From CAYNWT01 sp964450955 (GTDB lineage Bacteria > Planctomycetota > Planctomycetia > Planctomycetales > Planctomycetaceae), in NCBI GenBank assembly GCA_964450955.1, contig CAYVFI010000055.1, positions 1 through 30,211 of the forward strand: a DNA stretch of 30,211 nt. Reading direction: 5' to 3'. Position 1 is the stretch's first letter, and every line of letters starts with the position of its first letter. The position numbers and the translations under genes were made by a program. Below are positions 18,805-26,700 of this stretch, in pieces. The notes below the pieces were generated by a model. That model was not told where the DNA came from and made no database searches. It was given only the letters and a program-made list of their open reading frames with translations.

Positions 18805-19596
18805 TTAGTCGATGCCAGCCTGACGAGCGATGCGTTCCAACTCGCTGGCAAGCTCAGACACGCGGTTAGACAGTTTCTCATGCTCTTCAGTCAGCATGGC
18901 AACTTCCTCGCGTAGCTCCTTCACCTCTGCCTCCGAGGATGAACTCGGTGCAGCGGCGACAGCGGGTGCATTTGTCGTTGTCGTTGTCTGAGGTGCCGAC
19001 GGCCGAGCCTCTGCGGGCGGAGTAGCTGCGGGCGGAGCGGCAGATTCTGCCGGGGCGAACCCGAGCTCTTGTCCCTCTGACTCTTTATAGAACCCGTGAT
19101 CGACCTCGATACCGCGGCGTTCCAAAGAACCGCTGGCCTGAATGAACCCTGCGTCCAACAGAGGCTGCAATTCTTCTCGCAGGACCTTCAGGCCATCAAT
19201 TTGTACCATCCGGCTGGCTCGAGCTCGCAGTTCGCCCATCTGCTGGCGACCTCGGAGAAGCAACTCGGCGACCGCCGCGAGTTGCGGTTCTGTGAACGTG
19301 AACCGCTTCCGCATGTAGTGCCTGTACCGTGGTGCTCGCCCGCCATCGGTGTGAAGTTCACCGGTGAGCCCCATTTCCCGGAGGCTCTCAAGCGTATCCA
19401 GCACGGCATCTTCGCTGTAATTTGTGACAGGCGATCGATTGCTTTTCTGATTGCAGCCTGTTGTCAGAGCCTTCAAAGTCAGCGGATAGGAATCACGCGT
19501 GGTATAGGCCTTTTCAAGTAGAACGCCCAACACCCGCCTTTGCGGCTTGGTGAGTTCTTTGATGTTGTCGAGGTTTTCGGGGTTCTCTCCGTCCAC
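18805..19596 (-). CDS. YceH-family (DUF480) protein
   Basis: A 263-residue YceH/DUF480 protein. Two winged-helix domains are apparent: the N-terminal one covers LTKPQRRVLGVLLEKAYTT to DGGRAPRYRHYMRKR, including the family's TGCNQKSNR and LREMGLTG segments. The second follows from TEPQLAAVAELLLRGRQ, with GELRARASRM and GRAPRYRH-type basic patches. The domain pair is complete. Residues ~175-215 are a Pro/Ala/Thr-rich linker and ~220-263 form a coiled coil (VKELREEVAMLTEEHEKLS), a C-terminal extension relative to the enterobacterial ~215-residue protein. The molecular role of YceH is unknown, though two winged helices suggest nucleic-acid or protein binding. The gene lies between the small winged-helix-like protein and the tRNA-Ser gene. 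Confidence 0.93.
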   Translation of the reverse strand: MDGENPENLDNIKELTKPQRRVLGVLLEKAYTTRDSYPLTLKALTTGCNQKSNRSPVTNYSEDAVLDTLESLREMGLTGELHTDGGRAPRYRHYMRKRFTFTEPQLAAVAELLLRGRQQMGELRARASRMVQIDGLKVLREELQPLLDAGFIQASGSLERRGIEVDHGFYKESEGQELGFAPAESAAPPAATPPAEARPSAPQTTTTTNAPAVAAAPSSSSEAEVKELREEVAMLTEEHEKLSNRVSELASELERIARQAGID

Positions 19597-19636
19597 TGGT
19601 GCTTACTCCGTCAAAATTGCCACGAATTCAGATTGC

Positions 19637-19664
19637 TTGCTTTCCGAGTCAGCCGAATTATAGT
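19637..19664 (+). promoter_or_regulatory. Probable promoter of tRNA-Ser
   Basis: TTGCTT (19637-19642) and TATAGT (19659-19664), separated by 16 nt, match sigma-70 type -35 and -10 boxes. They lie about 50 nt upstream of the mature tRNA 5' end and point towards it. No other plus-strand gene here would use them. Confidence 0.5.
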
Positions 19665-19716
19665 GCTCACTGGAGATTGCGGGGATAGCTGCACCAGCAG
19701 CCGTTTCAGCCCTCCC

Positions 19717-19805
19717 GGAGAGATGGCAGAGTGGCCGAATGCGCATCATTGCTAATGATGTGTCCGAGTCAAATTGGACCACGGGTTCGAATCCCGTTCT
19801 CTCCG
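19717..19805 (+). tRNA. tRNA-Ser(GCU)
   Basis: An 89-nt class II tRNA. The acceptor stem GGAGAGA (19717-19723) pairs with TCTCTCC (19798-19804), with discriminator G at 19805. The anticodon stem CATCA/TGATG flanks the loop TTGCTAA with anticodon GCT at 19751-19753. A long variable arm (GTCC paired with GGAC) is typical of tRNA-Ser, and the T-arm is ACGGG-TTCGAAT-CCCGT. The CCA end is not encoded. It reads serine AGC/AGU codons. Its 3' half is the likely integration target of the adjacent recombinase. Confidence 0.97.
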
Positions 19806-19816
19806 CATACAAAATG

Positions 19817-19866
19817 ACGCTCTTCTTAAGCGCTTGTTCTGCAGGCATTTAGGGAGAGCGTTTTTT
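19817..19866 (+). terminator. Candidate terminator after tRNA-Ser
   Basis: ACGCTCT (19817-19823) pairs with AGAGCGT (19855-19861), and the sequence continues into a T-run (19861-19866). The 31-nt loop is long but contains the internal palindrome AAGCGCTT. The position just after the tRNA and the T-run support termination; the long loop weakens it. Confidence 0.45.
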
Positions 19867-19900
19867 CTTGTCCCAGTGAGTGGGACAAGAAGTGGGACAA
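19865..19900. repeat. Inverted and direct repeats beside the tRNA
   Basis: TTCTTGTCCCA (19865-19875) and TGGGACAAGAA (19881-19891) form a perfect 11-bp inverted repeat with a 5-nt spacer. The sequence AGTGGGACAA then occurs twice in direct orientation at the right arm (from 19879 and from 19891). No T-run follows on either strand, so it does not look like a terminator. Given its position between the tRNA and the integrase stop, recombinase or accessory-protein binding is possible but unproven. Confidence 0.4.
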
Positions 19901-19951
19901 ACCGCTCGCGATCTCCATCGGTGTCGGTTCTGGAACCGAACGTCAAACAAG

Positions 19952-21187
19952 TTATTGGTCCGGACAATCCGGGCCGTTGCTTTCATTGTCTTCGAAGAAC
20001 TGCAATTGGTCCATAGCGCGCTTGCTGTCGTCTTGCCGAAGGTGGCGGTACCGGCGCACCATCTGGGAATCCTTGTGCCCAACCCACTCCATGATCTGCC
20101 CTTCGGACGCACCTTGCCTGAAGCACTCGCTCACGAAGTAATGCCGGAAGGAATGTAAGCGGCCGTCGACGAAACCAATCTCTTCTTCAGGTGTCGGGAA
20201 TCTTTCGACCAATGGGGTGATGACCTCTCGGATGAGGATATTTCTCACGGTGTCAGGCTTGAGGACACCGCCTCTTGGTCCACGAAACGCTGTTCGTGCC
20301 GTGCGATTGGTCATCCCTGCCAAAGTCTCCTCCAGAGATGGATTTAGAGGAATGACTCGCCCGCGCTTACCCTTGGTTGTCCGCGCGTTCCCTCTCCGCT
20401 TTCTCTTTGCGGAATGGCGTTCATCTGTCAGCTGCAACGTTCGAGAGTCCAAATCAAAATCAGACCAACGGAGACTGGCGAGTTCACTAATTCGCAGGCC
20501 AGTCGTTGCCAATGCGGTGATTACGTTCTGTAGCCATTTGAGTTCTGGCTTGCCGTTGCACAACTCTCGCATGGCAGTCACCTCCTCACGGCGGTAGCAG
20601 TAGGCGTCGGTCGAGTCAATCTTCTGGAGTTTCAATTGGAACAGGCTCGTGGTTGGCAGGTGCTCCTCCTCAACCAGCCATTTGACGACTGCACAAACGG
20701 TGTTCATCTCAAGGGACAATGTCCGGTCAGCGTACTCACACTCAAGGCCTGCAAGATGAGTGCCGTACTTCAGTGTGTGTTTCTTGTCGACTTGCAGCCA
20801 GTTTGCTGCTCGTATGCTTTGGCAGTATTTGATGTGTTTGTCGCGAACGGCGCGGTATCGCTTTAGAGTCCCTTCGGTTGTGCCTCCGGCAATTTCGGGC
20901 ATTTCGCAACGTTCGAAGTACAACTGCCAGCCCTCATGGATAGCCAACGCCCCTTCGAGATTCGTCGGATTCCGTTTGATCGGTTCGGCAAGTCCGTTCT
21001 CGACAGCCTTCTGCCGGTCCAGCAAATGCAACCTCTCGATTGCCTCATGCCGATCCTTGGTAGCCAAAGAGTGCTTACCGACCGAGGGCTCGTTGGTCCG
21101 CCCGTCAGCGTAGAAGACGCCGCCACGTTGGAAGACGCGCCAATTAAAGTACTCGCAGTGGATTTTCGTCGATGTGGCTTTCGCCAT
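19952..21187 (-). CDS. Tyrosine recombinase (phage-type integrase)
   Basis: A 411-residue tyrosine recombinase catalysing site-specific integration and excision. The N-terminal ~100 residues are basic, a SAM-like core-binding domain covers ~100-175, and the catalytic domain begins near 195. Catalytic residues are intact: Arg232 (TTGLRISELASLRW), Lys272 or nearby (ARTTKGKRGR), His345 and Arg348 (HSFRHY), His371 (VGHKDS) and nucleophile Tyr380 (MVRRYRH). ATG at 21187 is preceded by AAAGGAGG with 5-nt spacing, one of the strongest ribosome-binding sites in the window and unlike the weak sites of backbone genes. It lies beside tRNA-Ser and downstream of the excisionase-like gene. The recombinase appears functional. 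Confidence 0.95.
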   Translation of the reverse strand: MAKATSTKIHCEYFNWRVFQRGGVFYADGRTNEPSVGKHSLATKDRHEAIERLHLLDRQKAVENGLAEPIKRNPTNLEGALAIHEGWQLYFERCEMPEIAGGTTEGTLKRYRAVRDKHIKYCQSIRAANWLQVDKKHTLKYGTHLAGLECEYADRTLSLEMNTVCAVVKWLVEEEHLPTTSLFQLKLQKIDSTDAYCYRREEVTAMRELCNGKPELKWLQNVITALATTGLRISELASLRWSDFDLDSRTLQLTDERHSAKRKRRGNARTTKGKRGRVIPLNPSLEETLAGMTNRTARTAFRGPRGGVLKPDTVRNILIREVITPLVERFPTPEEEIGFVDGRLHSFRHYFVSECFRQGASEGQIMEWVGHKDSQMVRRYRHLRQDDSKRAMDQLQFFEDNESNGPDCPDQ

Positions 21188-21250
21188 TGTTTCCTCCTTT
21201 CGGACAGGGAATCGTCTACTGACAACCGGTTGGGCGCGGGGCGGTCTGAG

Positions 21251-21484
21251 TCACCCGCCTGAACGCATCCAATCCGGACGTTTCCCGGAGAGATGGCCTT
21301 TGGATCCCGAGGCCTTTTGGACCTCGTTTGCACGCTCCAAAGCATCCGGGGAAAAGAAGAGTCGACCGCCTTTTCCGGCAGGCTGCATGCACTGCAGAAC
21401 GCCAGAGCGGACCAGACGACGGAGTTGAGTCACTGAGTAGCCTGAGAGTTGGCTCAACTCTTGAATGCTGCGGTATTGGGTCAT
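21251..21484 (-). CDS. Excisionase-like helix-turn-helix protein
   Basis: A 77-residue DNA-binding protein of the MerR-like/excisionase HTH_17 type. The core SIQELSQLSGYSVTQLRRLVRSG is a helix-turn-helix in which a first helix selects the site and TQLRRLVRSG is the recognition helix. The following KGGRLFFSPDALERA is the beta wing and trailing helix. The C-terminal tail is basic (GHLSGKRPDW). Such proteins bend DNA at attachment sites and direct the recombinase towards excision, or act as repressors. It lies 63 nt upstream of the integrase on the same strand, probably in one transcript. Confidence 0.85.
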   Translation of the reverse strand: MTQYRSIQELSQLSGYSVTQLRRLVRSGVLQCMQPAGKGGRLFFSPDALERANEVQKASGSKGHLSGKRPDWMRSGG

Positions 21485-21556
21485 GGCAGAAACCGAAAGA
21501 TAGCGAGTGCTTTCTTCCTTCCTCTTGCCAGATTGCGCGCGCGCTATTTTTCGGGG

Positions 21557-22684
21557 CTATAAGCCCTCGGCTTGGCGGGCCTCGAATACTGATCTTGCGT
21601 GCGCTGCTTCGCTTTCTTTGCACTCAAGCTCTTGAGCGATCTGAGCATCCGTACGGCCAAGTCCGATCAGGCTTTGGAGGTCCATGAGCCAGTTGGATTC
21701 GGAAATAGAGTCCGTCGTTTCCGCGGCCGAACTGACAAAGTCGCCGGCACCCTGCTCGCCAACACTGCTGGAGGGCACGTCCCTTCGGGTTCGAGACTGT
21801 CGATCTCGACGGGTCCGTTGAATAGACGGGGCACTGCCTAGGAAGCCGCCATACTTGGGGACGAACATGTATCTACTCCACAGCTCGGGGGTATAGCTGT
21901 GGCCGAACACGTACTCGAAGGCCTTCTTGTAGTGGTTCAAGACTGACGAGACTGGCAGGCCGAGTTCCTGGGAAATGTCTCTAAGTGGGGTCTCTCTGCG
22001 GGCATCGTAGGTTCCGGCCTCCCAGCCCTCACGGCGGTCCCACACGTTGAGATACTCACCCAACTTGTTCCACCGTCGACGATGCTCCTCAATATCGAGC
22101 CGTGCCCTCAAGTCTGCGTGCAGGCTCTTGACTGCATCAACCACAGCGCGTTGTGGAGCGTGGATGTTGAGAGAGACCATCAGCCCGGGCAGCGACTTCG
22201 CGAGTTCTGTTGTCCCTTTTAAGTCCTCGATCAGTTCCAAGCCGGCTACGGCAATCGCTGTTTTTTCGGTGTCTGACGAGTCTTTATCCTCATCAGGAAT
22301 GGCAGCCGAACGTTCGAAGAACTCTGCGCAGATTTGCCGTGACTCTTGCGGCAATATCTTGTGTAGGGTTCCGAGAATGCTGCTGACTTGGAGAGGAGCA
22401 ATTGCGCCGTCCAGCCAAGCGGCGTCAATGTCGGAAAAGCCAGCTTCCGCTGGGTCGAGCGATGGGTCCTGGTACGCTTCGGAGACTTGAATCGCGTGAA
22501 GGGATGCCCGGATTGTGTTCCGCATGGCTCGGTAGGGCGGTGAGAGAACCTCGTCCGGCTGAGCGGCGATTTCCCAAGACATAACATAGTAGGGATGTCG
22601 GCGAGTCACCTCCCATCGAAGTGTGGGAGGAAGTGAAAAGATTATCTGCGGATCCCGAACAAGCAATCCTGGGGCATTCGTCAT
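21557..22684 (-). CDS. Unrecognised island protein with HTH-like segments
   Basis: I do not recognise this 375-residue protein. The N-terminal ~190 residues are acidic and helical (EDKDSSDTEKTAIAVAGLEL). A basic helical region follows (LRARLDIEEHRRRWNKL), then TPLRDISQELGLPVSSVLNHYKKAFEY, which has the spacing of a sigma-factor or LuxR-like helix-turn-helix. A Ser/Arg-rich linker leads to a second HTH-like segment, LGRTDAQIAQELECKESEAAHAR, near the C-terminus. ATG at 22684 opens the frame; the ribosome-binding site is weak. It precedes the excisionase-like and integrase genes on the same strand, so a replication, regulation or mobility role is plausible but only inferred. Confidence 0.7.
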   Translation of the reverse strand: MTNAPGLLVRDPQIIFSLPPTLRWEVTRRHPYYVMSWEIAAQPDEVLSPPYRAMRNTIRASLHAIQVSEAYQDPSLDPAEAGFSDIDAAWLDGAIAPLQVSSILGTLHKILPQESRQICAEFFERSAAIPDEDKDSSDTEKTAIAVAGLELIEDLKGTTELAKSLPGLMVSLNIHAPQRAVVDAVKSLHADLRARLDIEEHRRRWNKLGEYLNVWDRREGWEAGTYDARRETPLRDISQELGLPVSSVLNHYKKAFEYVFGHSYTPELWSRYMFVPKYGGFLGSAPSIQRTRRDRQSRTRRDVPSSSVGEQGAGDFVSSAAETTDSISESNWLMDLQSLIGLGRTDAQIAQELECKESEAAHARSVFEARQAEGL

Positions 22685-22832
22685 CGAGGGCTCTCACTCT
22701 GAGGTGCCTCAATGGTCGTCAGCGCGGGCTCGTCGTGCAACTGATCGAATCCCTGATGACTAACGTCACCGGACTCACCTCATATGACGCATTTTCGTCC
22801 TGAATTTACCACGATCGCGTCTCAGCAATGCA

Positions 22833-22882
22833 ATCAAGGTTTCCAGTCCGTCCTCTTCAGAGAGGGGACAAGAAACCTTGAT
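22833..22882. repeat. 50-nt nested hairpin
   Basis: ATCAAGGTTTC (22833-22843) pairs perfectly with GAAACCTTGAT (22872-22882). Inside, after a 2x2 internal loop, GTCC (22846-22849) pairs with GGAC (22866-22869). After a 2-nt bulge, CCTCT (22852-22856) pairs with AGAGG (22861-22865), closing a TCAG loop. In total 20 bp are formed in 50 nt. It lies in the 212-nt stretch between the minus-strand 375-aa gene and a plus-strand ORF. No T-run follows. It could be a cruciform, a protein-binding site or an RNA element. Confidence 0.7.
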
Positions 22883-22896
22883 CACGGAGTTGAGCG

Positions 22897-23193
22897 ATGG
22901 GGACTCGAAACTATGGTCCCAAACAAGCGGGAAATCACTGTTTCAGTTTCGGTGGTTGCCCCCGCGGTTGCCGTGCGAGAGATGCCCGGCGAAATTTGGC
23001 CATTGCTAAGAATGCTGATTCAATCGACAACCAAGCTGGGAAAGTAGTCGCTGAGCTGCGGTGCAGCATTCCAGCGCGTTGGTTTGACCATGGGTTTAGG
23101 CTTGTGACCGGATTGCAGATTTCAAGTCGCGGACGGCAGCATTCGATCCGCGCGGTGCGGCATCAAGGTCTCCATTCCTCGAAAGCGATGTGA
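22897..23193 (+). CDS. Doubtful small ORF
   Basis: A 98-residue ORF just downstream of the nested hairpin. ATG at 22897 has GGAG 7 nt upstream. The first ~50 residues look protein-like: a HCFSFGGCPRGC segment with three cysteines and one histidine that could bind zinc, then a charged helix (AKNADSIDNQAGKVVAEL). The last third is Arg/His/Ser-rich and overlaps an opposing minus-strand frame, which speaks against it. No family recognised; it may be spurious or truncated. Confidence 0.3.
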   Translation: MGTRNYGPKQAGNHCFSFGGCPRGCRARDARRNLAIAKNADSIDNQAGKVVAELRCSIPARWFDHGFRLVTGLQISSRGRQHSIRAVRHQGLHSSKAM

Positions 23194-23613
23194 TCTGACG
23201 CCCGATTTCCTCCAGGCACAAACTGCCCTCAAACAGAATCGACTCCTTAAAGGTCGAGAAGACTATGTCTCCAATAGTTGTTGGACCTGACAATCTGACC
23301 GAGCCTGCAAGCAGTTCTCAAGGACCTTACCAGTCGAGTCACCCAAGATTGCGTCCAACTCGTCGGGCGACTCATCGCCCGAGAGAATTCGCAGTTCGGC
23401 GACCATTGATCCCAGAGCCGTCGCTCGGATTTGAGCTTCCAGCGTCACTTCTTTCTTCGCCCCGATGCGCCAGGCACGCCAGCGGGCGGGATCCGCTGAG
23501 ATACCCAGTGAGCTGAGAGTTATCGAAGTCTTGGCTTCACACAGTCCCGAAGCTGATACTTGGCACAGAATAGATGGCGCTGTCCGCACAAGTTTCTTCC
23601 AACCCACGCCCAT
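23096..23613 (-). pseudogene. Possible frameshifted remnant of an unknown gene
   Basis: Two overlapping minus-strand frames look coding. The first (23613-23263) contains VTLEAQIRATALGSM and LSGDESPDELDAILGD and stops at 23263. The second (open to 23096) continues with TTIGDIVFSTFKESILFEG and CLEEIGRQITSLS. Joining them by a one-base shift near 23300 would give a single acidic protein of about 160 residues. The upstream end overlaps the region before the kinase start. Alternatives are two translationally coupled genes, or chance frames. No family recognised. Confidence 0.3.
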
Positions 23614-23714
23614 CAGGGCTAAAACTCGACTTTTGGACAGTCAACGAGTGGGTAGGATGGGACTTCCTTCCACATGTTGTGGCACGTGAACGATTGAGTC
23701 TCCAAGGTACCGCC

Positions 23715-26700
23715 ATGAACCGACGCTGTCCTGATCAAGAACAACTCGCTGAGTTCGTCTCGGGCCAGCTCTCGGAGATGGACGCGACGAGCCTGGCTCA
23801 GCATTTGGAAAGTTGTCCCGAATGCTCGGCTACGGCCAAAGGACTCAGTAGTAACACGGTTCTCAAAACACCAAAACCGGATGCAACTGATTACGTACCG
23901 TCAACAAATTTGGTGGGCATCAATGACGTCCTGGTCGACCTTAAACGTGGGGCCGGAAAGGTTGAGATTGGAACGGAGCTTCGCAATTACGTCATCGAAG
24001 ACTTGATCGCCGAGTCCGGAATGGGGGTTGTCTACAAAGCTCGGCATAAGAAACTGGGGCAGCTGTTGGCTCTCAAGGTTCTTAAGCCGCAGGCCATGTC
24101 GGACCCCGCAGTGGTCGAACGCTTTCACCAGGAGGTCGCCGCCAGCGGGAAGCTGGAACACCCCAACATTGTGCTGGCTCGCGATGCTGATGAAGTCGAT
24201 GGCGTGCACTTTTTGGTCATGGAGCTTGTAGACGGAACCGACCTGCATTCACTCGTGAAACGGCATGGCCCGATGTCGGTCGCCAATGCCAGCGAAGTCA
24301 TTCGGCAGTCCGCTATCGCTCTACAACACGTGGCAGACAACGAGATGGTTCACAGAGACATCAAGCCGTCGAACCTGATGCTCACGAGGTCTGGCCAGGT
24401 GAAGATGCTGGATCTCGGTTTGGCCAAGCTGCGAGAAGAACACGACGACCAACACACTCACAGTATCACATCCACGGGACAGATTATGGGCACCGTGGAT
24501 TTTATGTCGCCCGAACAAGCAACCGACTCTCGCACTGCCGACATCCGAGCTGACATCTATAGCCTGGGCTGCACGCTGTACTACCTACTAGTCGGCAAGG
24601 CACCTTTCCGCCGCGATGGGCACATCAAGACGCTGATGGCTCACGCTCAGGACACCCCACCGGAGTTACCCAACAGAGTGCCACTTGGCTTGAAACAACT
24701 GTATCTCGACATGCTGCAGAAGGAACCAGACGGTCGCCCACAACCACCCGGTGAGATCGCCGATCTACTTGCCGAGTTCACCGATGGCCACAGCCTGAGC
24801 GACATTGCCACCGACCAGACACGAGTTGACCAAGCCTCAGCGAACACCGAGACCACATCACTCTCACCATCCGTCGTTGAGGCACGCAGTCGGCCGAAAG
24901 GACCGCTACCGAAAAAAGAACCCGATTCGGTCCCCGCCAGGCCACCAACTCGCAACCGTCGGCGTTTGTGGACCGTCGCAGCATGCCTCCCGATCTTGTT
25001 TGGTCTCGGCGTTGTCATCAACATCGCCACGGACAAAGGCGACGTGCGTATTGAGATCGCCAACGACATCAAAGAACAAGTCACCGTCGATGTTCTGCGA
25101 GACGACGAACCCTACATCAAAGGCTGGAGCGTCACCTCAGAAGACAAACAACGCCGCGTTCGCTCCGGACGGATAAGCGTGAAACTGCCGGAAGAACTCG
25201 CGAACAAGCTGACGTTCGCGTTTAAGAACGACAAAGCGGAGATGACGCGTGGTGGAGAGGTCGTGGTGCGGATATCGAGAAAGATCGCGACAGAACCTCC
25301 GTCACTTGACCCATCGCCGAAGGTTCAGACAGCGTTCGACGTTGTTCGAGACGCCGGGCGAGACGTATGGCTTCCTGGCGATGATGCTGGCAATCTAGTG
25401 GGTCTTACTCCACTTCCGGCCAAACTCGCTTCTGGCGAGCGATGGCAAGTTGAAACAACCTCGCCTCGGGGCTCAATCTACGACCTCAAGTGGAGCCCAA
25501 ACGGGGAGTACCTCGCCATTGGTTCCGAAGACGGTTTTCTACGAGTGTATCAGCTCAAGGATAGATCCCTAAAGTTGGTTCGATGTTTCGGCGAAGCCCA
25601 CGAAAAGGCCATCATTCACATTTCATGGTCTCGCGACAGTGAGAAGGTCCTGGCGATTCCCAACCAGTGGGAAAGTTCAATCCGTGTTTATGACGTCGAT
25701 ACTGGTACACTGGCGGCCGCGACGGAGGTGAGCGGTCAGATCATTGGTGCCGCGTTTAGTCCAATAGACGATTCCATTCTACTTGGGTTTCGTGGCGGCC
25801 TCTACACTTGGAAGCCAGATTTCGGCAACCCGGCTACCGACGTAAGACCGGGCCTAATCGTGAAGAAGTCCAAACTCGGTCCACCATTCACGGCTCTTTG
25901 TTGGGATGCCTCAGGCGAACAGATTCTCGTTGGGCACGAGGGAGGTTCAGTGAGTATCTACGCTGTTTCCGGAGAACGACTACGCGAAAACGTCGTGGCT
26001 CGGAAACGAGTTGACCGTGTTCTATGGCGTGGCAATGAGATATTCGCTTTCGACCGGCAGGCGATGCGTAGCTTTCGAATTGAGCCAGCAAGCCTGGAGG
26101 TGATCGAAGACATTGAGGGCGGTGTGTGGGAGCGACTCGATGGGGCCAAGACTGTGGTCCTTGAGAATCGGAATATACGTAATCACCGTACGGCAAGGCT
26201 TCGCATTGCATCAGGGCAAGACGAGCAAGCATCGCCCCAATATCAATATCTTGGGGAAGGCGAGGGCTTAATAGCCAAACACCCTGTGCAGTCGATCGCC
26301 GCGATCGCGACGAACGGAGTGCTACAGCTCTTTGATACTGCTGTCGAACAAATCAAATCGCTGCAGCAGTTCGGTACCGATCGTTCGATGAACGCTGCTT
26401 CTTGGTCAACAAACGGAACGGAGTTTTGCACACGAGTACATGGGCACGATGCCTATGTCTGGACAGCGACCGGAAAGCTACGAACGAAAGTGCCAATAGA
26501 CATTCGAGACGCATACGTTTTGTGTTGGGCACCAGATGGTAATGCCCTGTTCTATAGTGGCTTCGTTGGCAACGGTGCCAGGACGTATCGAGTTTCAACC
26601 CGTGGAGAGAAGACAACGCAACTCAGCAATTCCGCGTGCATATCTGTTTCAAATGACGGTCAATGGATCGCCAGCAGCAAGTCTGGCGGAGCAATCGAAA

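Noticed and set aside
23633..23658. TTGGAC...TAGGAT as a promoter for the kinase
   Set aside because: The spacer is only 14 nt, too short for a sigma-70 promoter, and the hexamers are imperfect.
23574..23714. Longer N-terminus of the kinase gene
   Set aside because: The extra 47 residues lack the zinc-finger-kinase family character, overlap an opposing frame, and the ATG at 23715 has AAGG upstream.
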